This document shows, in pieces, positions 47,992 to 56,243 of a DNA stretch of 64,000 nt. A program made the position numbers and the translations under genes. Below the pieces are notes generated by a model. The model made no database searches. It was given only the letters and a program-made list of their open reading frames with translations, and was not told where the DNA came from. This DNA comes from Sphingobium xenophagum NBRC 107872. Lineage in GTDB: Bacteria > Pseudomonadota > Alphaproteobacteria > Sphingomonadales > Sphingomonadaceae. How positions within the stretch are numbered: the first letter of the stretch is position 1; the number at the start of each line of letters is the position of its first letter. The stretch lies in assembly GCF_000367345.1 (NCBI RefSeq), contig NZ_BARE01000010.1:33347-97346 (forward strand), written 5' to 3'.

Positions 47992-48088
47992 CCGTTCGGT
48001 TCGGGCAGCTTCAAACGAAGTCGAGAAGCGCCCGACAAGAACAAAGGTGTCGAGAATTGTTCTCGACAGGCTCGAACCGAACGGAGGA
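47992..48088. repeat. CCGTTCG-type palindromic repeat before the thioesterase gene
   Basis: The ends are perfect 12-base inverses: CCGTTCGGTTCG (47992-48003) and CGAACCGAACGG (48073-48084). Inside is a hairpin GTCGAGAA-TTG-TTCTCGAC (48049-48067). The right end runs straight into AGG, giving the GGAGG ribosome binding site of the thioesterase gene. Confidence 0.8.
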
Positions 48089-48093
48089 TAGAG

Positions 48094-48489
48094 ATGGCTT
48101 CGTCCTACACCACCCAGATCACCGCCCAGCCGGCCGACATCGACATACTCGGCCATGTCAACAATGCGGTCTGGGTCCAGTGGATGGAGCAGGTCGCAAC
48201 CGAACATTGGACCCATGATGCCGACCCGGCGCATGTCGAAGCCTATGTCTGGGTCGTGACCCGTCACGAAATCGACTATCGCGGCAATGTGGCGGAGGGC
48301 GAGACGGTGACGGCCCGCACCTGGATTCCCGATGCCCCCCGCGGCGCACGCTTCGACCGGCTGATCGAATTCAGCGGTCCCGATGGCAAGGTGAAGGTCA
48401 CGGCCAGATCCACCTGGGCGATCGTGGATAAAAGCACGGGCCGCATATTGCGCGTGCCGCCGGAGGTGGCGGCGAATTTTGTGGATTGA
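48094..48489 (+). CDS. Hot-dog fold acyl-CoA thioesterase
   Basis: A 131-residue thioesterase of the 4-hydroxybenzoyl-CoA/YbgC type. The active-site region is DIDILGHVNNAVWVQWMEQVA, with Asp near residue 16 in the catalytic position, followed by HEIDYRGNVAEGETVTARTW. Such enzymes release small acyl groups from CoA or ACP. The ATG follows GGAGG at good spacing; that GGAGG lies at the end of a palindromic repeat. Confidence 0.88.
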   Translation: MASSYTTQITAQPADIDILGHVNNAVWVQWMEQVATEHWTHDADPAHVEAYVWVVTRHEIDYRGNVAEGETVTARTWIPDAPRGARFDRLIEFSGPDGKVKVTARSTWAIVDKSTGRILRVPPEVAANFVD

Positions 48490-48505
48490 TGGGGGACCAC
48501 TCCCT

Positions 48506-48522
48506 CCGCTCGAAACGAACGG
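48506..48522. repeat. Half copy of the CCGTTCG-type palindrome
   Basis: CCGCTCGAAACGAACGG matches the last 17 bases of the right arm of the palindrome at 50445-50511 except at one position. It lies in the short gap between the thioesterase and the convergent ABC exporter gene. Confidence 0.6.
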
Positions 48523-48531
48523 ATAAAAGGT

Positions 48532-50376
48532 TTATTCCCGCACCACCTCAAACACATCCCCAATCCCCGGTTCGACCGGCATATCCTCCCGCTCGGCCGC
48601 CTGCCGGTTCCACATCACGGCATAGAGGCCGTCCGCCCGCACCAGATCAGCGTGGCGGCCCCGTTCCACGATGCGGCCCTGGTCCAGCACGATGATTTCG
48701 TCGGCGTCGACCACCGTGGACAGGCGGTGCGCGACGATCAGGGTGGTGCGTTTGCGGGAAATGTTGCGCAGCACGTCCTGAATCTCGTTTTCGGTGCGGC
48801 TGTCTAGCGCGCTGGTCGCTTCGTCCAGCACCAGCACTGGCGGGTCTTTGAGCAGCGTGCGGGCGATCGCCACCCGCTGCTTTTCCCCGCCCGACAGTTT
48901 GAGACCCCGTTCGCCCACGCGCGTATCATAGCCCATCGGCAGGCCAAGGATGAAGTCGTGGATCGACGCGGCTTTGGCTGCGGCCTCGATCTCCGCCTGG
49001 CTCGCGCCCTCGCGGCCATAGCCGATATTATATCCTACCGTGTCGTTGAACAGCACCATATCCTGCGGCACGATACCGATCGCCGTGCGCAGCGACGCCT
49101 GCGTCACGCTGGCGATGTCCTGTCCGTCTATGCTGACCTGGCCCGATTGAATATCGTAGAAACGGAACAGGATGCGCGCGATGGTGGATTTGCCCGCGCC
49201 CGACGGCCCCACGATCGCCAGCGTCCGCCCGGCAGGCACGGTGAAGCTGACATCGTGCAATATCTCGCGTTCGGGAGCATAGCCAAAGCGTACATGATCG
49301 AACCGCACTTCGCCGCCCGACGCGATCAGGGCAGGCGCGCCGTCCACGTCGGCAATCTCCTGCTGCGTGTCCATCAGCCGGTACATCGCTTCCATGTCGA
49401 TCAGGCCCTGCCGGATCGTGCGATAGACCATGCCGAGCAGGTCCAACGGCCGGAACAGTTGCGCCAGCAGCGTATTGACCAGCACGACATCGCCGGTGGT
49501 GAACTGCCCGCGGCTCCACCCCCACACGGTATAGGCCATCGCGCCCGCCATCATCAGGTTGGTGATCAGCGACTGGCCGATATTAAGCCAGGCCAGGCTA
49601 TTCTCGCTCTTCACCGCCGCCTGCGCATAACGGCGCATCGCCGTGCCATAACGATTGGCTTCGCGTTCTTCCGCGCCGAAATATTTGACTGTTTCGAAAT
49701 TGAGCAGGCTGTCGACGGCATGGGCGACAGCGCTGGTGTCCATGTCGACCATGTCGCGGCGCAACTGGTTGCGCCATTCGGTCACGGTGCGGGTGAACCA
49801 GATGTAAAGCGCGACCATGGCCAGCGTCACGACGACCAGCCATGCACCGAACTTCACGAAGAAAATGACGCAGACCGCGATCAGTTCCAGCACGGTGGGC
49901 GCGATGTTGAACAGCAGGAAATAGAGCATCGTATCGATGCTCTTGGTCCCGCGCTCGACAATCTTCGTGACCGCGCCCGTGCGCCGGTCGAGATGGAAGC
50001 GCAGCGACAGGCGGTGCAGGTGGACGAACACATCGTCGGCCAGCCGCCGCCCGGCTTCCTGCCCGACCTTTTCGAACACCGCATTGCGCAGATTATCGAA
50101 CAACACGCTGCCAAAACGCGCGCCTGCATAGACCGCGACCAGCGCGATCGCCAGGCTGGCGGCCGGTTCCATCCCCGGCACCATCCGGTCGATCGCGGCC
50201 TTGTAGGCAAAGGGCATGGCCAGGCTGATGACCTTGGCCGCCAGCACGCACAGCATGGCGACGACCACCCGCCGCCGCAGCGCTGGCGCATCTGCCGGCC
50301 ACAAATAGGGCAGGAACCGCCGGAGCGTTGCCCAGACGGGAGGCAATGGCGCGGATATGGGCATGTCAGGCGGCAT
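48532..50376 (-). CDS. Atm1/HMT1-type ABC exporter (fused permease and ATPase)
   Basis: A 614-residue half-transporter with six N-terminal membrane helices (about 30-325) and a C-terminal nucleotide-binding domain with GPSGAGKST (near 395), signature LSGGEKQRVAIARTLL and Walker B VLVLDEATSALD. The membrane-domain stretch RLSLRFHLDRRTGAVTKIVERGTKSID matches the Atm1 group, whose Novosphingobium member exports glutathione-linked metals. A role in glutathione or iron-sulfur or metal detoxification is inferred. An ATG at 50364 is a possible alternative start. Confidence 0.92.
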   Translation of the reverse strand: MPPDMPISAPLPPVWATLRRFLPYLWPADAPALRRRVVVAMLCVLAAKVISLAMPFAYKAAIDRMVPGMEPAASLAIALVAVYAGARFGSVLFDNLRNAVFEKVGQEAGRRLADDVFVHLHRLSLRFHLDRRTGAVTKIVERGTKSIDTMLYFLLFNIAPTVLELIAVCVIFFVKFGAWLVVVTLAMVALYIWFTRTVTEWRNQLRRDMVDMDTSAVAHAVDSLLNFETVKYFGAEEREANRYGTAMRRYAQAAVKSENSLAWLNIGQSLITNLMMAGAMAYTVWGWSRGQFTTGDVVLVNTLLAQLFRPLDLLGMVYRTIRQGLIDMEAMYRLMDTQQEIADVDGAPALIASGGEVRFDHVRFGYAPEREILHDVSFTVPAGRTLAIVGPSGAGKSTIARILFRFYDIQSGQVSIDGQDIASVTQASLRTAIGIVPQDMVLFNDTVGYNIGYGREGASQAEIEAAAKAASIHDFILGLPMGYDTRVGERGLKLSGGEKQRVAIARTLLKDPPVLVLDEATSALDSRTENEIQDVLRNISRKRTTLIVAHRLSTVVDADEIIVLDQGRIVERGRHADLVRADGLYAVMWNRQAAEREDMPVEPGIGDVFEVVRE

Positions 50377-50444
50377 AGGCGCTATGTAGAGCGCGGCGCC
50401 AGATTATCCAGCGGTGGTTTAGAGGGTGCGATAACACACCACAT

Positions 50445-50511
50445 CCGTTCGTTTCGAGCGAAGTCGAGAAACCAATGCACAGCGTTTCTCGACTTCGCTC
50501 GAAACGAACGG
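50445..50511. repeat. Perfect 28-bp palindrome between uvrB and the ABC exporter
   Basis: The left arm (50445-50472) starts CCGTTCGTTTCGAGCGAAG; the right arm (50484-50511) is its exact reverse complement, with an 11-base loop. The core CGAGCGAAGTCGAGAA also appears in altered form in the repeats at 19588 and 47992. It may end uvrB transcription as a stem without a T-run. Confidence 0.85.
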
Positions 50512-50533
50512 CTAGTTGGGAAACGGCATACCC

Positions 50534-52717
50534 CTACCGCCCGAATTTCTTTTGGGTTTTGCCATAGCGCAACTTCCGCGTGCCCGGCTTGCCTTCGGTC
50601 GCGCGTCCCTTGGGCGCTGCCACCTGTTGGTCGTGCGGCAGGCCCAATTCCTCCGCCTCCAGCTTGCGGATTTCGTCCCTGATCCGTCCCGCTTCCTCAA
50701 ATTCCAGGTCAGCGGCGGCGGCGCGCATCTTCTTTTCCAGATCCTCGATATAGGCGCGCAGATTGTGGCCGACCATGTGGGGCCGGTCGGCATCGCCGGT
50801 TTCTACCAGCACGCTATCCTTGTTGGCCACATGAGCGATGATGTCGCCGATGTTGCGCTTGATCGTCGTCGGTGTGATGCCATGTTCGCGGTTATAGGCT
50901 TCCTGCTTCTCGCGCCGCCGCCCGGTTTCGTTCAGCGCGCGTTCCATGCTGCCGGTGATCCGGTCGGCATAGAGGATCACCCGTCCGTCCACGTTCCGCG
51001 CCGCGCGCCCGATGGTCTGGATCAGCGAGGTTTCGGAACGCAAAAAGCCTTCCTTGTCCGCGTCCAGAATGGCGACCAGACCACATTCGGGAATGTCCAG
51101 CCCTTCACGCAGCAGGTTGATGCCGATCAGCACGTCATAGACGCCAAGCCGCAGGTCACGGATCAGTTCGATCCGCTCCAGCGTCTCGACATCGCTATGC
51201 ATGTACCGGACCTTGATTCCCGCCTCATGCATGAATTCGGTCAGATCCTCCGCCATCCGCTTGGTCAGCGTGGTGACCAGGGTGCGATAGCCATTGGCCG
51301 TGACTTTGCGGCATTCGTTGATCAGGTCGTCCACCTGATCCTCGACCGGCTTGATCTCGACCGGGGGGTCAATGAGGCCGGTGGGGCGGATCACCTGTTC
51401 GCTGAACACGCCGCCGGTCTGCTCCATTTCCCATTTGCCGGGCGTGGCGGAGACGCTGACCGTCTGGGGCCGCATGGCGTCCCATTCGTTGAAACGCAGC
51501 GGACGGTTGTCGATGCAGGACGGCAGGCGGAAGCCATACTCGGCCAGCGTGATCTTGCGCCGATGGTCGCCGCGCGCCATCGCGCCGATCTGCGGCACGG
51601 TCTGGTGGCTTTCATCGACGAACAGCAGCGCGTTTTCGGGGAGATATTCAAACAGGGTCGGCGGCGGTTCGCCGGGCAGGCGGCCAGTCAGGAAGCGGCT
51701 GTAATTTTCGATCCCCGCGCATGATCCCGTTGCTGCGATCATCTCCAGGTCGAAATTGGTTCGCTGCTCCAGCCGCTGCGCCTCCAGCAACTTGCCCTCG
51801 CTCTCCAGCTCCTTGAGCCGCTCGGCCAGTTCGAAGCGAATCGCCTCCATCGCCTGCTTCAGCGTCGGGCCGGGGGTGACATGGTGGCTGTTGGGAAAGA
51901 CTTTGACATAATCGAGGCTGGCGACCTTCTTGCCGGTCAGCGGGTCGAACTCGACGATGGCCTCAATCTCGTTACCGAAAAAGGATATGCGCCAGGCGGT
52001 ATCCTCATAATGGGACGGGAAGATTTCCAGATTGTCGCCCTTCACCCGGAAATTGCCGCGCGCAAAACCTGCGTCGTTGCGCTTATACTGGAGCGCGACC
52101 AGCTTGCGGATGATCTCGCGCTGATCCTCTATCCCGCCTTTCTTCATGGAAAAGGTCATGGCCGAATAGGTTTCGACCGAGCCGATGCCATAGAGGCAGG
52201 AAACCGACGCGACGATGATGCAGTCGTCCCGTTCCAGCAGCGACCGCGTGGCCGAATGGCGCATCCGGTCGATGCTCTCGTTTACGCTGCTTTCCTTCTC
52301 GATATAGGTGTCCGACCGCGCCACATAGGCTTCGGGCTGGTAATAATCATAATAGCTGACGAAATATTCGACCGCATTGTCGGGAAAGAAGCTTTTGAAC
52401 TCGCCATAAAGCTGCGCGGCGAGGATCTTGTTGGGAGCCAGGATCAGCGCCGGGCGCTGCAACGCCTCGATCACCTTGGCCATGGTGAAGGTCTTGCCGG
52501 AGCCCGTAACGCCCAGCAGCACCTGATCGCGCTCGCCTGCCAGTGCCTGTTCCACCAGTTCGGGGATCGCGGTGCATTGGTCGCCCGATGGCTCATAATC
52601 GCTCACCAGCTTGAATGGGCGCCCGCCCTCGCTCTTGTCCGGTCGCGCGGGGCGATGCGGCACGAAGCTGGTTTCGGTGTCGGGCTCGTCGAGCGTGGTG
52701 CGGATCTGGATGGCCAT
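50534..52717 (-). CDS. uvrB: UvrABC system protein B
   Basis: The damage-verifying helicase of nucleotide excision repair, 727 residues. Walker A is GVTGSGKT near residue 70, the beta-hairpin region [11 protein letters not shown] follows near 115, and motifs such as [11 protein letters not shown] and QTIGRAARN are intact. The C-terminal UVR domain for UvrC contact is present ([29 protein letters not shown] near 665). The N-terminal 25 residues and the last 30 are longer than in E. coli, as is common in alphaproteobacteria. Confidence 0.97.
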   Translation of the reverse strand: MAIQIRTTLDEPDTETSFVPHRPARPDKSEGGRPFKLVSDYEPSGDQCTAIPELVEQALAGERDQVLLGVTGSGKTFTMAKVIEALQRPALILAPNKILAAQLYGEFKSFFPDNAVEYFVSYYDYYQPEAYVARSDTYIEKESSVNESIDRMRHSATRSLLERDDCIIVASVSCLYGIGSVETYSAMTFSMKKGGIEDQREIIRKLVALQYKRNDAGFARGNFRVKGDNLEIFPSHYEDTAWRISFFGNEIEAIVEFDPLTGKKVASLDYVKVFPNSHHVTPGPTLKQAMEAIRFELAERLKELESEGKLLEAQRLEQRTNFDLEMIAATGSCAGIENYSRFLTGRLPGEPPPTLFEYLPENALLFVDESHQTVPQIGAMARGDHRRKITLAEYGFRLPSCIDNRPLRFNEWDAMRPQTVSVSATPGKWEMEQTGGVFSEQVIRPTGLIDPPVEIKPVEDQVDDLINECRKVTANGYRTLVTTLTKRMAEDLTEFMHEAGIKVRYMHSDVETLERIELIRDLRLGVYDVLIGINLLREGLDIPECGLVAILDADKEGFLRSETSLIQTIGRAARNVDGRVILYADRITGSMERALNETGRRREKQEAYNREHGITPTTIKRNIGDIIAHVANKDSVLVETGDADRPHMVGHNLRAYIEDLEKKMRAAAADLEFEEAGRIRDEIRKLEAEELGLPHDQQVAAPKGRATEGKPGTRKLRYGKTQKKFGR

Positions 52718-52757
52718 GGGGGCAATATGGGGTGTTTGCGTCAGGACGCAATTGACG

Positions 52758-53186
52758 TCAGGGCTTCAACTCGAACGCGCCTTTGGGCGGGGGTGGATAG
52801 ATGACAGGCTTGTCACCGAAACGCGCGCGCAGGGCTTTGCGGCGGCGCTCTGGATCAATCTTGTCAACATTCACTTCTTCTGGATATTTCATGCTGACGT
52901 GAAATTTTTTGTCGACGATGGCATATTCCAGAACCGACCAGCGCATATTTGGCGCTTCCGGTTCGAGATACCAGGCCTTAAAGAGAAGGTCAGACAAATA
53001 GGCATCTTTGGGATCATACCAGCGCACCAGATCGCCTTCATCCTTGAAAATACTGGGTCTGACCCATCCGTCACCAATTTCCGCATAGAGGAATATGCCG
53101 TCAGGATCACCACCAACGATATGAGCAAGCTCGTGCCCAATGTCGTTCATAATTGGTCCGAGCAAATCCAATTTATCTTCCGGCAT
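52758..53186 (-). CDS. Probable immunity protein, YezG/DUF600-like
   Basis: A 142-residue acidic protein with no signal or membrane segment. Its pattern fits the YezG/DUF600 immunity fold: an N-terminal helix ([18 protein letters not shown]), a beta pair ([19 protein letters not shown]) and a closing [23 protein letters not shown] strand pair. In Bacillus the YezG partner protects against the YeeF toxin, which carries the same nuclease type as the gene just upstream here. The start overlaps the nuclease gene by 14 bases. The C-terminus is Pro-rich (YPPPPKGAF). The assignment rests on reading and context. Confidence 0.6.
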   Translation of the reverse strand: MPEDKLDLLGPIMNDIGHELAHIVGGDPDGIFLYAEIGDGWVRPSIFKDEGDLVRWYDPKDAYLSDLLFKAWYLEPEAPNMRWSVLEYAIVDKKFHVSMKYPEEVNVDKIDPERRRKALRARFGDKPVIYPPPPKGAFELKP

Positions 53187-53757
53187 GTGCTTTGCCTTTC
53201 GCTTCGTTGTCGAAGTGTTGAATATTTGGCTCTCCGTCCACATACCATTTGACGGTAAGGCTATAGGGTCGTTTGGATGTTCCGTCATATAGCGGAACGA
53301 TATTGACGGTGACTTTCTTTCCCGCCCGTAAGTCTTTGGCCCAGCCATCTTCCATGGCGCGATAAGCGCCACGGTTGAAATTCCGGTCCTGGGCGAAATG
53401 GTTGACGCTGTCGCCGGGACCGTTGAAGCGGGCAGCGATAAAATGACCGCCATCATCGCCAGGACGGCGATCTGGCTGACCCGCCTGAGCCTGAGCACGC
53501 CGTGAGCGTGCGGCAATCGGGCCGTCTGTAAGCTCAGCGACGACTTCCCTCGGTCGCGCAATGACATCAATATGGAAATCATAGCCATTCTTCGTCTCCT
53601 TGCGCCAGTCGTTGTCGAGGATCTGGCTTTCCAGCGACGGTGGATCAGCGGGGTCTGGCGGTGATTTTCCGCCATGCGTATCCATATAATGCGCCAAGGC
53701 CAGAAACCTGTTCTTGGCGGCCCGTCCGGCGTCCAGATAGGCCTGATGCCCATCCAT
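53173..53757 (-). CDS. Stand-alone DNA/RNA non-specific endonuclease, toxin-like
   Basis: A 194-residue protein with a nuclease domain of the Endonuclea_NS_2 His-Me finger type. Motif DDGGHFIAARFNGPGDSVNHFAQ has the catalytic His at 105 and the Asn at 119 or nearby; DRNFNRGAYRAMEDGWA supplies further metal-binding residues (Asn128, Glu136). SKRPYSLTVKWYVDGEP follows. This domain is normally the tip of large polymorphic toxins (YeeF type); here there is no LXG, Rhs or signal region. GC content is lower than the neighbours. The start at 53757 is uncertain, with no good binding site. Confidence 0.78.
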   Translation of the reverse strand: MDGHQAYLDAGRAAKNRFLALAHYMDTHGGKSPPDPADPPSLESQILDNDWRKETKNGYDFHIDVIARPREVVAELTDGPIAARSRRAQAQAGQPDRRPGDDGGHFIAARFNGPGDSVNHFAQDRNFNRGAYRAMEDGWAKDLRAGKKVTVNIVPLYDGTSKRPYSLTVKWYVDGEPNIQHFDNEAKGKAHAGR

Positions 53758-53845
53758 TTCGGGGAAAATTTTGCAATGTCGCACCGGCTTGATATGCTCG
53801 GCTATCCACGGCCCAGCCCATGCCGACGCGATGAGGGGAAAAGCG

Positions 53846-54403
53846 ATGATCAGAGCTGTATTTGCCGCCGCCACCATGACCCTGTTGCTCGCTGCCTGCG
53901 GCGACAAGACCAGCGACGCGCCAGCCAATGGCGGCGCGTCCATGACTAAGGAAGAGGTCAAGGCTGCGGTCGACAAGGTGCAGTTGAAGGCGGGCCAGTG
54001 GGAAGGGCGCTTCACCGTGCAGGATATCGACCTGTCCAACATGCCCGGCGCGCCCGCTGGCATGAAGGACCAGATGAAGAGCATGATGAACCAGACGTCG
54101 CTCAAATATTGCGTCACGCCTGAAGAAGCGGCCAATCCCAGTGGCGAGATGTTTTCCGGTCAGGAAAACAAGGATTGTACCTATCAGGGCTTTGCCGTCA
54201 GCGGTGGCAGCGTGAAGGGGCAGGTGTCGTGCAAGGCGGATGGCGGCACGATGCAGGCCAGCATGTCGGGCACCTATGGGCAAGAGGCCTATTCGATGGA
54301 CATGGACATGAAAATGGCGGGCGGCCCCAATGGCGCGGCCATGGCGATGAAGGCGCGTTCCGAAGGCAAGTGGATCGGCCCTGACTGCACCAGGGCGGAA
54401 TAA
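53846..54403 (+). CDS. DUF3617 lipoprotein
   Basis: A 185-residue predicted lipoprotein with lipobox LLAAC (Cys near residue 18). The DUF3617 pattern is visible: KAGQWEGRFTVQDIDL near the start of the domain, a central CVTPEEA, DCTYQGFAVSGGSVKGQVSC and a terminal strand GKWIGPDC, with paired cysteines. The family is frequent in sphingomonads and has no known role. The ATG at 53846 follows AGGGG at seven bases. It is divergent from the nuclease gene. Confidence 0.85.
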   Translation: MIRAVFAAATMTLLLAACGDKTSDAPANGGASMTKEEVKAAVDKVQLKAGQWEGRFTVQDIDLSNMPGAPAGMKDQMKSMMNQTSLKYCVTPEEAANPSGEMFSGQENKDCTYQGFAVSGGSVKGQVSCKADGGTMQASMSGTYGQEAYSMDMDMKMAGGPNGAAMAMKARSEGKWIGPDCTRAE

Positions 54404-54486
54404 GTCTCCACGCATTTCCGCTTGCGCTTTGTGCGCGACGGGTAGAGCCTCTTGCCTGTTCCGACCAAGAGAACAGGGGAGAGGTT

Positions 54487-55002
54487 ATGCGAAAGACCGT
54501 GCTGGCGGGGATGCCGCTTGCGATCATGCCGCTCGTAACGATGTTGGCCCTTGGTGGCTGTAGCGAACCGGCCCCGGCGCCGGAAGTCGAGGAAACGCCG
54601 ATCCTGATGCAGGCGGGCGAGTGGGTGCTGACCCGCAAGACCACCGGTTACAACACGCCGACCGTCACGCCGGAGCAATATCAGGCGGCGCTCAAGCAGA
54701 CGAGCGAGGATAAGGTCTGCCTTTCGGTCGATGCCGAAGGGTTGCCGGACGTTGCGGCGATGGCAGGCAAGGATGGCACGGACTGCACCTATAAGGACAA
54801 GATGGTCCGCAAGGGCCGCATGATCGCGACCCTGGCCTGTACGGCGGGCAAGGGCACGTCGGAAATTGCGCTGGAAGGCAATTATACCGCTGACACGCTG
54901 ACGCTGGGCGAAACCATGACGCAGTCGGAAAGCGGCGGCGCGGTGCTGCGCGCGACCTATGACCTGTCGGGCAAGCGGATAGGCGACTGCCCCAAGGGTT
55001 GA
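54487..55002 (+). CDS. Second DUF3617 lipoprotein
   Basis: A 171-residue paralogue of the preceding gene. Lipobox LALGGC (Cys near residue 25), QAGEWVLTRKTTGYNTPTV, a central CLSVDAEGLPDV, DCTYKDKMVRKGRMIATLAC and terminal GKRIGDC keep the same layout and Cys pairing. AGGGGAGAGG lies just ahead of the ATG. The two genes lie 83 bases apart and look like an old tandem duplication. Confidence 0.85.
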   Translation: MRKTVLAGMPLAIMPLVTMLALGGCSEPAPAPEVEETPILMQAGEWVLTRKTTGYNTPTVTPEQYQAALKQTSEDKVCLSVDAEGLPDVAAMAGKDGTDCTYKDKMVRKGRMIATLACTAGKGTSEIALEGNYTADTLTLGETMTQSESGGAVLRATYDLSGKRIGDCPKG

Positions 55003-55016
55003 CGCCGGGCAGGGCG

Positions 55017-56243
55017 CTATTCCAGCGCCCTGATCGCGCGCCAGTCGCACTGTCGCTTGCGCTTTGATCCCTTGTCCTGCGCCACGGCGGTGTAGGGCGG
55101 CACCAGCAGCGACTGGCCGATCCGCAGCGGGGCGAAGCGCTGGCGCTCTATGCCTTCGCACGCCAGGAACAGGTCCAGCATACGGGGCGGCGTATTCCAT
55201 TGTTCGTAGGACAGGTGGAACGTCCCCCAATGGATCGGGATCGCGGTCGACGCGCCCAGCCGTTTGAACACCTCCACCGCCTGTTGCGGGCCGATATGCG
55301 CGTCCGACGCCATCTGCCCCTTCCAGAAGCGGAACGCGCCGATGGGGATCAGGGCCAGCCGGATCGGGCCGAAGCGTGCGGCTTCATAGGGCCAGCCCAT
55401 GTCGCCCGCGCCGGTGTCGCCTGCAAAGAAGATGTTGCCCGCGCGGGTCTCGATCAGAAAGCTGGACCAGAGCGCGCGGTTGCGATCCGTGCCCCAGCGG
55501 CTGCCCCAATGATGGTTGCGGGTCACATGGACGCGATAGTCGGGGCAATGTTCGTAATTGCCGCACTGGATCACTGCCTGCGGGGCAAGCCCGTTGAGCG
55601 CCGCGCCGCTGACCGACTGGCCCCAGTCAAGCGCGGTCGACGGGATGCCGTGCGCCTTCAATATCGTCTCATTGCCCAGGCTGGTGACGATCCTGGGCCG
55701 GTCGCGCTCCCATAGTCGTTTCAGCGTCGGCAGGTCCATATGATCATAATGATTGTGGCTCAGGACGATCAGGTCGATCCGGGGCAGGTCATCGAAGCCG
55801 ACGCCCGGCGGCGCGATCCTCTTGGGGCCGAAGGGGGGCAGGGGGCTGGCATGGTCCGACCAGATCGGATCGGTCAATATGTTGATGCCCGCCGCCTGCA
55901 CTAGCACCGTGGCATGGCCCACCCATGTCGCCACCATCCCGCGCGGCGCGGCGAAGGGCGCGGGGCGGGCAGGCTTGACGGCGATCGCGTCGGGCCATTG
56001 TGGCCGGTCGTCATGGCCCAGAAGCCAGTTGGCGATAAAGCCCCGTCGGCTCGTCCCCGGCGGGGCGGGCACGTCGATCACCCCATCGGGATTGAAGAAA
56101 TGCGCGCCGTCATAATGACGGCTCACCGGCCCTTCATAATAGATGCGGTCGAGGAAGGGCGGCACGATCGTGACGGCCAGGCACAGGGCGACCATTGCAA
56201 ACAGCAATGTCACCCCGATGCCCTTCACGAATTTGGCAATCAC
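55017..56243 (-). CDS. Metallo-beta-lactamase-fold hydrolase (NAPE-PLD/UlaG-like), membrane-anchored
   Basis: A 408-residue protein with an N-terminal membrane helix (about residues 7-30) and an outward-facing hydrolase domain. The metal-binding motif SHNHYDHMD lies near residue 165, GHATVLVQAAGINILTDP near 110, FFAGDTGAGDMG near 280 and IPIHWGTFHLSYE near 335. The pattern is that of the NAPE-PLD/RomA/UlaG subgroup, which act on phospholipids or sugar lactones. The GTG start overlaps the nrdB stop by four bases (GTGA), so it is the last gene of the nrd operon. Confidence 0.85.
   Translation of the reverse strand: MIAKFVKGIGVTLLFAMVALCLAVTIVPPFLDRIYYEGPVSRHYDGAHFFNPDGVIDVPAPPGTSRRGFIANWLLGHDDRPQWPDAIAVKPARPAPFAAPRGMVATWVGHATVLVQAAGINILTDPIWSDHASPLPPFGPKRIAPPGVGFDDLPRIDLIVLSHNHYDHMDLPTLKRLWERDRPRIVTSLGNETILKAHGIPSTALDWGQSVSGAALNGLAPQAVIQCGNYEHCPDYRVHVTRNHHWGSRWGTDRNRALWSSFLIETRAGNIFFAGDTGAGDMGWPYEAARFGPIRLALIPIGAFRFWKGQMASDAHIGPQQAVEVFKRLGASTAIPIHWGTFHLSYEQWNTPPRMLDLFLACEGIERQRFAPLRIGQSLLVPPYTAVAQDKGSKRKRQCDWRAIRALE

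Noticed and set aside
53758..54135. N-terminal extension of the nuclease toxin with a signal-like hydrophobic stretch
   Set aside because: This part is antisense to the DUF3617 lipoprotein gene, which has good start, lipobox and family motifs, so the apparent signal peptide is an artefact.
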